From an uncultured Burkholderiales bacterium (GTDB taxonomy: Bacteria; Pseudomonadota; Gammaproteobacteria; Burkholderiales; Burkholderiaceae_E), in NCBI GenBank assembly GCA_903831925.1, contig CAIKZV010000726.1, positions 1 through 8,708 on the forward strand: a DNA stretch of 8,708 bases. Direction: 5' to 3'. The notes under the pieces were generated by a model. The model worked only from the letters and a program-made list of their open reading frames with translations. It was not told the DNA's origin and searched no databases. Shown in pieces: positions 1-8,702 of the stretch (position 1 is its first letter; the number at the start of each line of letters is the position of its first letter). The position numbers were made by a program, and so were the translations under genes.

Positions 1-1
1 G

Positions 2-793
2 GCCTTGCAGCTCGAGCGGCTCGAGGTGCCGGCACAAGCCGGTTGTGCGCTTCCTCTGGTACGAAAACTGCTCGGATTCAATACACCAGACCATCATCGG
101 GTCGAGGTGGTCATCCTGTCGCGCAATGATCCAGCCAGCGGCATGCGGGTGTTCCGATCGGCCAGACATCATGGCCTCGCCATCGAGCGCGGTGTGTTCA
201 CGCGCGGCCGCTCGCCTTATGCCTACCTGAGCGCGCTCGGCGCGAATCTGTTTCTGTCGGCCAACGAAGACGATGTGCGCAGCGCGCTGTCGGCAGGCTT
301 CGTCGCCGCCAGGGTCTATCCCGACTCGGCGCGTGCCGGTGAATCGCATCCGAATGAGGTCCGTATTGCTTTCGACGGCGATGCGGTGCTGTTTTCGGAC
401 GAAGCCGAGCGGGTCTTTCAGGATCAGGGCCTCGATGCATTTCAGCGCCATGAGTCGTCGAAGGCCCGCACGCCATTGATGCCCGGACCATTCAAGCCAC
501 TGCTGCATGCGCTGCATGCACTGCGCAGCGCGGCGGTCGATACGATGCGCATCCGGACCGCGCTGGTGACCGCTCGCAGCGCGCCGGCGCACGAGCGCGC
601 TGTGCGAACGCTCATGGCCTGGGAAGTCGAAGTCGATGAAGCCATGTTCCTGGGCGGACTCGACAAGGGGCCGTTCCTGCGCTCATTTGAGCCCGACTTT
701 TTTTTCGATGACCAGACCCGCCATTGCGAATCTGCCGCCGGCGCCGGGCCGACCGGCCATGTGGTGCATGGCGTGGCCAATCAGTCGACCTGA
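2..793 (+). CDS. 5'-nucleotidase (cytosolic, PF06189-type), 5' end outside the window
   Basis: Members of this family hydrolyse nucleoside 5'-monophosphates to nucleosides and phosphate in the cytoplasm, in nucleotide salvage and pool control. The 264 visible codons run open from the window edge to a TGA at 791-793. Counting from the TTG at base 5, recognisable family blocks are ILSRNDP (37-43), GRSPYAYL (68-75), LFLSANEDDV (82-91), FDGDAVLFSDE (123-133), ALVTAR (186-191), GGLDKGPFL (217-225) and FFFDDQ (232-237). The Asp-rich FDGDAVLFSDE block is the strongest signature. The N-terminal part of the family, which carries a V-S-S-x-A-L-F-D-L type motif, is missing, so roughly 50 residues should lie upstream. 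The TTG at base 5 is therefore unlikely to be the real start. The gene converges on tex, with 75 bases between the two stop codons. Family assignment is from remembered motifs; the in vivo substrate is unknown. Confidence 0.85.
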   Translation, partial: ALQLERLEVPAQAGCALPLVRKLLGFNTPDHHRVEVVILSRNDPASGMRVFRSARHHGLAIERGVFTRGRSPYAYLSALGANLFLSANEDDVRSALSAGFVAARVYPDSARAGESHPNEVRIAFDGDAVLFSDEAERVFQDQGLDAFQRHESSKARTPLMPGPFKPLLHALHALRSAAVDTMRIRTALVTARSAPAHERAVRTLMAWEVEVDEAMFLGGLDKGPFLRSFEPDFFFDDQTRHCESAAGAGPTGHVVHGVANQST

Positions 794-801
794 GGTCAGC
801 G

Positions 802-853
802 GCTCAGTGGCGTCGCTCAGTGGCGTCACTCAGTGGCGTCGCTCAGTCCCTTC
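802..853. repeat. 13-bp tandem repeat in the convergent nucleotidase/tex gap
   Basis: The unit GCTCAGTGGCGTC occurs at 802-814 and again, identical, at 815-827. It recurs at 828-840 with one change (first base A) and as a decayed fourth copy at 841-853 that matches mainly over its first seven bases. The array fills most of the space between the two convergent stop codons. I see no strong stem followed by a T-run here, so it does not look like a standard intrinsic terminator. It is non-coding in both flanking reading frames. A slippage-generated repeat is the simplest explanation. Confidence 0.85.
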
Positions 854-868
854 AACACCGACAGTCAC

Positions 869-3238
869 TCAGCGCTTTTTCAGCGCGGCGAAGGCCGCCT
901 GCATCGCGGTGTTGCCCTCGTTGCTTTGCGGCTTCGCGCCCGATTCACGCGCAGGACGCGATCTGGCGGAGCGCGCGCCCGAGCCTGATCCTGCGAGATC
1001 GCGGGCACCGGCCGCCTTCGGCTCATCAGCCAATCGCATCGTCAGCGCGATCCGCTGACGGGGCAGATCGATCTCGAGCACCTTGACCTTGACCAGCTGA
1101 CCTGCGCGCACCACCTCGCGCGGGTCACGCACGAATCGATCGGACAATGCCGAGACATGCACCAGTCCATCCTGATGCACGCCGATGTCGACGAACGCGC
1201 CGAAATTGGCGACGTTGGTGACGACACCCTCGAGGACCATTCCGGGTTGCAGATCGGCAACCCGCTCGACCCCTTCCTTGAAGCTGGCCGTGACAAAGTC
1301 GCCCCGCGGATCACGCCCCGGCTTTTCGAGCTCGCTGAAGATGTCGCGTACCGTCGGCAATCCGAAACGCTCATCGATGAAAGGCTCGGGAGAGAGCGCG
1401 CTCAGCGCACCGCGCTGACCGATGACCTCAGCTGCCGGACGACCGATTCGCGCCAGGATACGGTGCACGAGCGCATAGGCCTCGGGGTGCACCGCCGAGG
1501 CATCGAGCGGATCGTCGCCATCAAGCACGCGCAAGAATCCTGCCGATTGCTCGAAGGTCTTGTCGCCGAGCCGCGGCACATTGCGCAAGGCCTCACGGCT
1601 GCGAAACGGACCATTGGCATCGCGATGCGCGACGATGCGCTCTGCCACCGCCGGCCCCAGACCCGAGACTCTCGCCAGCAAGGGAATCGAGGCGGTATTG
1701 AGGTCGACGCCCACTGCATTGACGCAATCCTCGACCACCGCGTCCAGGCTTCTGGCCAGCGCCCGCTGATCGACATCATGCTGGTATTGACCGACACCGA
1801 TGGCCTTCGGTTCGATCTTGACCAGCTCGGCCAGAGGATCCTGAAGGCGCCGCGCAATCGAGACCGCACCGCGCAGGCTGACATCGAGATCCGGAAATTC
1901 GCGCGCTGCCAGGGCCGAGGCCGAATAGACCGAGGCGCCAGCCTCCGACACGCTTGCCTTGCGTACCGCGAGTTCGGGATGACGACGCTGCAGATCGCTC
2001 ACCAGGCGATCGGTTTCACGCGAGGCGGTGCCGTTGCCGATCGCAAGCAGTCCGATGCTGTGGCGGGCCGAGAGCGCCGCCAGCGTGGCGATCGATCCGT
2101 CCCAGTCGCGACGCGGCTCATGCGGATAGATGGTGGCGGTCTCGAGCAGCTTGCCGGTAGCATCGACCACTGCAACTTTCACGCCGGTACGAATGCCGGG
2201 GTCAAGCCCCATCACCGACTGGTGGCCAGCCGGCGCGCCGAGCAGCAGGTCCTTGAGATTGGCGGCAAAGACGCGAATCGCCTCGGCCTCGGCGGATTCA
2301 CGCAGGCGGGTAAAGAGTTCGCTCTCGAAATGCAGATGCAGCTTGACCCGCCAGCACCAGCGCAGGACTTCGGCCAGCCATCGATCAGCCGGCGGCGCGT
2401 CGGCATTGAGCACGCGCCCAAGTGCGACCAGACCGGCAAGCTTCGCCACACAAGGATGCGGCAACAAGGCCTCGCGCTCTGGCGACAGACCGAGCGACAG
2501 CGACAATACGCCCAGCTGTCGGCCACGAAAGAGCGCCAGGGCCCGATGCGACGGGGTGGTGGCGATCGGCTCGGCATGATCGAAATAGTCGCGGAACTTC
2601 TCGGCCTCGGCCGACTTGCCTTCGACCAGCTTGGCACCGATCACGCCTTCGTCCCACAGGAACGCCCGAAACGCGGTGAGCACCTCGGGGCGTTCGGCAA
2701 AGCCTTCGGTGAGGATGTCGCGGGCACCATCAAGCGCCGCCTTGACATCGGCAATGCCCAGATCGGCATTCACAAAGGGTAGCGCCGCCTGCTGGGGCAC
2801 CAGCTCGGGATCAGCCAGCAGCGCCTGCGCGAGCGGCTCGAGCCCGGCCTCACGCGCCGCCTGCGCGCGACTGCGCCGCTTGGGCTTGAAGGGCAGATAG
2901 AGGTCCTCGAGCGCCTGCTTGGTCACCGCCGCGTCGATCGCGATGCGAAGCGGGTCAGTCATCTGAGCTTGTTCGCTGATGCTGGCGATGATCGCCAGGC
3001 GTCGGGACTCGAGATCGCGCAGGTAGATCAGCCGCTCTTCGAGTGTGCGCAGTTGCGTGTCATCGAGACCGTCAGTGGCTTCCTTGCGATAGCGCGCAAT
3101 GAAGGGCACGGTCGCGCCGCCGTCGAGCAGGTCGACTGCCGCCTCGACCTGACGCGGCTGCACCGCGAGCTCGGTACTCAACTGGCGCCGCACACGGCGC
3201 TCGGCGGCAATCTGCTCGGGAGTCGATGAATCGTTCAT
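869..3238 (-). CDS. tex: Tex, S1-domain RNA-binding transcription accessory protein
   Basis: Tex is a cytoplasmic nucleic-acid-binding protein related to eukaryotic Spt6, first linked to toxin gene expression in Bordetella pertussis. The product here is 789 residues, close to the usual 770-785. Domains in order: helical N-terminal region (about 15-330, with VPFIARYRKE at 44-53 and DLYLPFKPKRR at 112-122); YqgF/RNase H-like domain (about 341-480, GLDPGIRTG at 344-352, GNGTASRETD at 401-410, SEAGASVYSAS at 431-441); GVGQYQHDV (481-489); helix-hairpin-helix region (about 505-570, SGLGPAVAERI); S1 domain (663-736, NFGAFVDIGVHQDGLVHVS); and a basic Gly/Ser/Arg tail ending in ALKKR. The frame is open for 91 more codons upstream, but that stretch is low-complexity Arg/Ser and overlaps clpB, so I chose the ATG at 3236-3238, where similarity to E. 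coli Tex begins nearby. No good Shine-Dalgarno precedes it. It lies 97 bases downstream of clpB on the same strand. Confidence 0.95.
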   Translation of the reverse strand: MNDSSTPEQIAAERRVRRQLSTELAVQPRQVEAAVDLLDGGATVPFIARYRKEATDGLDDTQLRTLEERLIYLRDLESRRLAIIASISEQAQMTDPLRIAIDAAVTKQALEDLYLPFKPKRRSRAQAAREAGLEPLAQALLADPELVPQQAALPFVNADLGIADVKAALDGARDILTEGFAERPEVLTAFRAFLWDEGVIGAKLVEGKSAEAEKFRDYFDHAEPIATTPSHRALALFRGRQLGVLSLSLGLSPEREALLPHPCVAKLAGLVALGRVLNADAPPADRWLAEVLRWCWRVKLHLHFESELFTRLRESAEAEAIRVFAANLKDLLLGAPAGHQSVMGLDPGIRTGVKVAVVDATGKLLETATIYPHEPRRDWDGSIATLAALSARHSIGLLAIGNGTASRETDRLVSDLQRRHPELAVRKASVSEAGASVYSASALAAREFPDLDVSLRGAVSIARRLQDPLAELVKIEPKAIGVGQYQHDVDQRALARSLDAVVEDCVNAVGVDLNTASIPLLARVSGLGPAVAERIVAHRDANGPFRSREALRNVPRLGDKTFEQSAGFLRVLDGDDPLDASAVHPEAYALVHRILARIGRPAAEVIGQRGALSALSPEPFIDERFGLPTVRDIFSELEKPGRDPRGDFVTASFKEGVERVADLQPGMVLEGVVTNVANFGAFVDIGVHQDGLVHVSALSDRFVRDPREVVRAGQLVKVKVLEIDLPRQRIALTMRLADEPKAAGARDLAGSGSGARSARSRPARESGAKPQSNEGNTAMQAAFAALKKR

Positions 3239-3261
3239 TGAGGTGACAGCGCCACACGCAT

Positions 3262-3274
3262 CGCCGGGCCGGCG
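3262..3274 (-). promoter_or_regulatory. Small GC hairpin in the tex leader
   Basis: CGCCG at 3262-3266 pairs perfectly with CGGCG at 3270-3274 across a three-base loop. It lies about 24 bases upstream of the tex ATG and is followed on the minus strand by a leader that lacks a purine-rich ribosome-binding site; the bases just before ATG read GTCACCTCA. Short GC stems arise easily in GC-rich DNA, so a regulatory role is only a possibility. Confidence 0.25.
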
Positions 3275-3295
3275 GGGGCGCGATTGTGCCACAGA

Positions 3296-3331
3296 CGATC
3301 GCAGCGGAATCGGGCGACTACGCTGCGATCG
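3296..3331 (-). terminator. Perfect 11-bp inverted repeat after clpB (possible terminator or attenuating hairpin)
   Basis: CGATCGCAGCG at 3296-3306 is exactly complementary to CGCTGCGATCG at 3321-3331, with a 14-base loop. The hairpin begins four bases after the clpB stop codon (3336-3338) in the direction of clpB transcription. The bases following it on that strand start TCTGTGGCACAATC, so there is no U-run and this is not a classic intrinsic terminator. It could slow or partly stop transcription into tex, protect the clpB mRNA 3' end, or bind a protein. The stem is seen directly; the role is inferred. Confidence 0.45.
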
Positions 3332-3335
3332 GCGG

Positions 3336-5939
<2,604 letters not shown>

Positions 5940-5950
5940 CGTCGGGTGCC

Positions 5951-5956
5951 TATAAA
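5951..5956 (+). promoter_or_regulatory. Possible -10 element for the ene-reductase gene
   Basis: TATAAA matches the sigma-70 -10 consensus at five of six positions and lies 43 bases before the GTG start of the plus-strand ene-reductase gene. The best -35 candidate is TTGTCG at 5926-5931, inside the first codons of clpB on the other strand, with an over-long 19-base spacer. The hexamer stands out in this GC-rich region, but the weak -35 keeps confidence low. Confidence 0.35.
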
Positions 5957-5973
5957 ATGTTTCCCTGACGTAA

Positions 5974-6005
5974 CTGTGGCTATCTCATCAGGAATTCAAG
6001 TGACA
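5974..6005 (-). promoter_or_regulatory. Candidate heat-shock (sigma-32-type) promoter of clpB
   Basis: Read on the minus strand, TGTCACTTGAA (6005-5995) resembles the sigma-32 -35 element, whose core is CTTGAA. CCACAG (5979-5974) lies 15 bases later and matches the CCCCAT -10 core at four of six positions. This would start clpB mRNA some 25-30 bases before its ATG. A sigma-70 reading using TTGAAT as -35 gives a poor -10, which favours the heat-shock reading. clpB is a classic sigma-32 target in proteobacteria; the exact site here is inferred from the motif match. Confidence 0.5.
5990..5993 (+). promoter_or_regulatory. Ribosome-binding site deciding the GTG start of the ene-reductase
   Basis: AGGA is followed by a six-base spacer and GTG at 6000-6002. 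The reading frame is open far upstream, antisense to clpB, and includes another in-frame GTG at 5976, but only the 6000 GTG has a well-placed Shine-Dalgarno and lies close to the family's usual N-terminus. Confidence 0.7.
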
Positions 6006-7166
6006 AATACTTCTGCCAGTGCTCAATCCTCGGTATCGAAATCGGCCAAGAACGGCCCGCTGCTCTTTACCCCCTTCAAACTTCGCTCACTTGAGCTCCC
6101 CAACCGGATCGTGATTGCGCCGATGTGCCAGTACTCGGCCGATGACGGGCGCGCGACCGACTGGCACCTGGCGCACCTCGGCCAATTGGCGATGTCGGGG
6201 GCGGGGCTGCTGGTGATCGAGGCCACTGCAGTCGAGCCGATCGGCCGCATTACCGCCGGCTGCCTTGGCCTGTGGGATGACGACACCGAGGCGGCTCTGG
6301 CGCGCGTCCTGGCCGCGATCCGGCCGATGGCCTCGATGCCGATCGCCATCCAGCTCGGCCATGCCGGTCGCAAGGCATCGAGCGGCAGGCCCTGGGAAGG
6401 CGGGCAGCTGGTCAGCCAGGCCGATGGCGGCTGGCAGCCGGTCGGCCCGTCAGACGTGCCGCATCTGCCGACCGAATCGCCGCCGCGCGCGCTGGATGCG
6501 GCGGGATTGGCCGCGCTGCGCGACCGCTTCGTCGATGCCACCCGCCGATCGGCTAGGTTGGGTATCGACGCGATCGAGCTGCATGCCGCCCACGGCTATT
6601 TGTTGCATGAGTTTTTGTCGCCCATTGCCAACCACCGGACCGATCAGTGGGGTGGCAGCCTCGAAAACCGGATGCGGTTTCCGCTTGAAGTGTTCGAGGC
6701 AATGCGCGCAGTCTGGCCGGCCGACAAGCCGCTCGGCGTGCGGGTCTCGGCCACCGACTGGGTCGAGGGCGGCTGGGATATCGAACAGACGCTGGTCTTT
6801 GCACGCGCCCTGCAGGCACGCGGTTGCGACTGGCTCGACGTCTCGTCGGCAGGGGTGTCGCCTGCGCAGAAGATTCCGCTTGGGCCGGGCTATCAGGTGC
6901 CGTTTGCCGCGCGCGTGCGAGCCGAGGTCGACATGCCGGTCATCGCGGTCGGTCTGATCACCGAAGCGCAGCAGGCCGAATCGATCCTGGCCGACGGACA
7001 GGCCGACCTGGTGGCGCTGGCCCGCGGACTGCTGTGGAACCCGCGCTGGCCCTGGCATGCAGCCGCCGCACTCGGCCACCATGTGTCGGTGCCGCACCAA
7101 TACTGGCGCTCGCAGCCACGTGAACTCAAGGATGTGTTCGGCGCAATCACCTTCGGCGCCCGCTGA
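6000..7166 (+). CDS. Old Yellow Enzyme-family ene-reductase (YqjM/XenA class), FMN-dependent
   Basis: These cytoplasmic FMN enzymes take hydride from NAD(P)H and reduce activated C=C bonds of enals, enones or maleimides, and in some members nitro compounds. The product is 388 residues and forms a single TIM-barrel. Visible signatures: LFTPFKLRSLELPNRIVIAPMCQYS, in which Cys43 and Tyr45 match the redox-tuning Cys26 and Tyr28 of Bacillus YqjM; HAGRKAS (121-127); the substrate-binding pair His195 and His198 followed by Tyr200 in ELHAAHGYLLHEFLSP; NHRTDQWGGSLENR; VRVSATDWVEGG; and PHQYWR near the C-terminus, comparable to the PVQYER arginine-finger region of YqjM. The first 18 residues are Ser/Ala/Lys-rich and extend beyond YqjM and XenA. 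The GTG start was chosen for its AGGA site. It is divergent from clpB and 75 bases upstream of the ABM gene. The physiological substrate cannot be read. Confidence 0.93.
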   Translation: MTNTSASAQSSVSKSAKNGPLLFTPFKLRSLELPNRIVIAPMCQYSADDGRATDWHLAHLGQLAMSGAGLLVIEATAVEPIGRITAGCLGLWDDDTEAALARVLAAIRPMASMPIAIQLGHAGRKASSGRPWEGGQLVSQADGGWQPVGPSDVPHLPTESPPRALDAAGLAALRDRFVDATRRSARLGIDAIELHAAHGYLLHEFLSPIANHRTDQWGGSLENRMRFPLEVFEAMRAVWPADKPLGVRVSATDWVEGGWDIEQTLVFARALQARGCDWLDVSSAGVSPAQKIPLGPGYQVPFAARVRAEVDMPVIAVGLITEAQQAESILADGQADLVALARGLLWNPRWPWHAAAALGHHVSVPHQYWRSQPRELKDVFGAITFGAR

Positions 7167-7169
7167 TCA

Positions 7170-7209
7170 CCGCAGATCGGGCTCCCGCAGGCTGCGATGT
7201 AAACTGCGG
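7170..7209. repeat. Nested inverted CCGCAG/CTGCGG repeats between ene-reductase and ABM genes
   Basis: CCGCAG occurs at 7170-7175 and 7185-7190. Its complement occurs as CTGCG at 7192-7196 and CTGCGG at 7204-7209. The outer and inner pairs are nested, so the RNA could form either a long outer stem or a tight inner one, and as DNA it has the form of a double operator half-site. No T-run follows, so a terminator is unlikely. The role is unknown. Confidence 0.4.
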
Positions 7210-7241
7210 GGCTCGACAAACTACAACGCAAGGAGACAACC

Positions 7242-7532
7242 ATGGTTCAGAGCATCGTCGCCACCATCAAGGTCAAACCGGGTCAGGAAGCCGACTTCCA
7301 GGCAGTGGCACTGCAGCTGGTCGCCGCCGTCAACGCCAACGAGCCGGGCTGCCTGCTCTATACCCTCAGCAAGGGCGATGAGCCGAGCACCTTCGTCTTC
7401 ATGGAGCGCTATGCCGACGAAGAGGCCATGAAGGCCCATCGCGGCATGGAGCATTTCAAGACCCTCGGACGCGCAATGGGCGCTTTCATGGACGGCGCAC
7501 CCTCGGTGCTTCGCATGGTCGAGCTCGGCTGA
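7242..7532 (+). CDS. Antibiotic biosynthesis monooxygenase (ABM) domain protein
   Basis: A 96-residue protein that is a single ABM (PF03992) domain, a dimeric ferredoxin-like alpha/beta barrel. Some members are cofactor-free quinol or polyketide monooxygenases, others degrade haem or process autoinducers, and many have no known function. Visible family features are the opening beta strand IVATIKVKPGQEADF (5-19), NEPGCLLYTL (33-42) and the FVFMERYADEEAMKAHRGMEHF stretch (51-72), with His66 and His71 in the typical A-H-x-x-x-x-H-F arrangement. There is no signal peptide. A strong AAGGAG (7230-7235) lies six bases before the ATG. It sits 75 bases after the ene-reductase and 33 bases before the acyl-CoA dehydrogenase relative, on the same strand, so co-transcription is likely. 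A quinone- or aromatic-related oxidation would fit its neighbour but is inference. Confidence 0.85.
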   Translation: MVQSIVATIKVKPGQEADFQAVALQLVAAVNANEPGCLLYTLSKGDEPSTFVFMERYADEEAMKAHRGMEHFKTLGRAMGAFMDGAPSVLRMVELG

Positions 7533-7538
7533 TCGCGA

Positions 7539-7559
7539 TTCTGCGCCTGGCGCGCAGGA
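7539..7559 (+). promoter_or_regulatory. Hairpin covering the Shine-Dalgarno of the acyl-CoA dehydrogenase gene
   Basis: In RNA, TTCTGCGC (7539-7546) pairs with GCGCAGGA (7552-7559) as eight base pairs including one G-U, around a five-base loop. The 3' arm contains the entire AGGA ribosome-binding site (7556-7559) of the downstream ATG at 7566. The ABM stop codon (7530-7532) ends six bases before the 5' arm, so a ribosome finishing the ABM gene would cover and open the stem. This fits translational coupling of the two genes. The pairing is seen; coupling is inferred. Confidence 0.45.
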
Positions 7560-7565
7560 CATCCC

Positions 7566-8666
7566 ATGCCCGAATTTCTTTCGCCTGATCTTCAGGCCTT
7601 TCGAGATCGTGTTGCCACGCTGGCCCGCGACACGCTCACAGGCCTTCGAGACGACCCACAACTTTCACCAACGGTCCGCACGCAGCGGGTTCGCGAGGCA
7701 TCGCAGGCAGCCGGCATCTATACGCTGACGCAGGTTCGCGATACGCCTGCGCTCACGATGCTGGTGGTGCGCGACACCCTGGCAAGCCACGGTGTCGGGT
7801 CGTTGCGCGGGCTCTTCGGCGAAGAAGCGGGCGTGCTCGAAGGGGTGGGCGAGCCCTTGCGCTCTACGCACCTGCTGCCGCTGCTGGCAGGTGACAAGCG
7901 CACCGGCTTCGCCTTCACCGAGCCCGCCGAAGCGCCGCGTCCCACCTGGGCCCGCGTCGATGGCAGCGAGCTGGTCATCAACGGCCGCAAGTCCTATGTC
8001 ACCGGCGGCGTCGACGCCTCGTTTCTGGCCGCGCTGGTCGAGGTCGAGGGCGAAGGCCCGGCGATGGTGATCATCGATACCGACCGCCCCGGAGTGAGCA
8101 TCGAGCGCCGATTCGAATCCCTCGATGGCAGCCATCATGCGGCGTTTCGCTTCGAGAACGTCCGGGTGCCGAGGCACCACGCGCTTGGCGCGCCGGGTCA
8201 GGGCCGGGCACGCGCGCTGTCGCGCATCAGCGAAGTGCGTCGCAGCCTGGCTGCAGACTGCGTCGGCACCTCAGCCTGGATCATCGATCTGGTCGCCGAA
8301 TCGCTGAAAAGACCGCGTCGTGGCGGGGTTCCGGCCGACTCCGAACGCATGCGGCTTCGTTATGGCGAGATGCGGATTACCGCCTATGCAGCCCGATCGA
8401 TGGTCTATCGAACCGCGCGACTGACCGATGCCGGGCACGACACCGTCAATGAAAGCATCGCAGCCAAAGTCTTTGCCACCGAAGCTGCGGGAAACATCGC
8501 CGATTCGGCCGTCCAGTTGGTCGGCGGCGAAGCGCTTGTCGTCGGTCATCCGCTTGAGGCCGCGATTCGCCGCTTGCGCACGCTCAGGCTTGCCGAAGGC
8601 GAGACCGACACCTTGCGGGTAAATGTGTCGCGCGGACATCTCGACCTCGGCAAGGGGCGGATCTGA
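7566..8666 (+). CDS. Acyl-CoA dehydrogenase-family flavoprotein, divergent
   Basis: Acyl-CoA dehydrogenases are FAD enzymes that oxidise acyl-CoA thioesters to enoyl-CoA, passing electrons to ETF. The 366-residue product is slightly shorter than the usual 380-400. It has a helical N-terminal domain (about 1-110), a middle beta domain (about 114-210: GFAFTEPAEAP, LVINGRKSYVTGG, FENVRVPRHHALG) and a C-terminal helical domain (about 220-366: AVQLVGGEALV, then AEGETDTLR). Aligning AEGETDTLRVNVSRGH with the EGTSQIQRLIVAREH end of medium-chain enzymes places Glu344 at the catalytic base position, with Arg351 and Arg356 also in register. The usual TEPGAGSD flavin-binding segment reads TEPAEAPRP (118-126), lacking the GSD residues, so flavin contacts or chemistry may differ. 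The ATG at 7566 has AGGA six bases upstream, inside a hairpin. It is probably last in an operon with the ene-reductase and ABM genes. Family membership is firm; the substrate is unknown. Confidence 0.88.
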   Translation: MPEFLSPDLQAFRDRVATLARDTLTGLRDDPQLSPTVRTQRVREASQAAGIYTLTQVRDTPALTMLVVRDTLASHGVGSLRGLFGEEAGVLEGVGEPLRSTHLLPLLAGDKRTGFAFTEPAEAPRPTWARVDGSELVINGRKSYVTGGVDASFLAALVEVEGEGPAMVIIDTDRPGVSIERRFESLDGSHHAAFRFENVRVPRHHALGAPGQGRARALSRISEVRRSLAADCVGTSAWIIDLVAESLKRPRRGGVPADSERMRLRYGEMRITAYAARSMVYRTARLTDAGHDTVNESIAAKVFATEAAGNIADSAVQLVGGEALVVGHPLEAAIRRLRTLRLAEGETDTLRVNVSRGHLDLGKGRI

Positions 8667-8679
8667 CCGCAGCCCTCAT

Positions 8680-8702
8680 CCGGCGATTCAGAGCCGCGCC
8701 GG
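8680..8702 (+). terminator. Weak inverted repeat after the acyl-CoA dehydrogenase gene
   Basis: CCGGCG (8680-8685) pairs with CGCCGG (8697-8702) across an 11-base loop, 13 bases after the TGA at 8664-8666. No T-run is visible before the window ends. It may be part of a terminator or simply chance in GC-rich DNA. Confidence 0.2.

Noticed and set aside
872..886. A 5-bp hairpin with a TTTTC loop, considered as a terminator
   Set aside because: The T bases are in the loop and the stem lies in the last Tex codons. There is no T-run after the stem on either strand.
1157..2782. A 541-codon open frame on the plus strand, antisense to tex
   Set aside because: Its translation is rich in Arg, Gly, His and Gln with no recognisable domain, and it mirrors the strongly supported tex coding frame. 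Long antisense frames are common opposite GC-rich genes.
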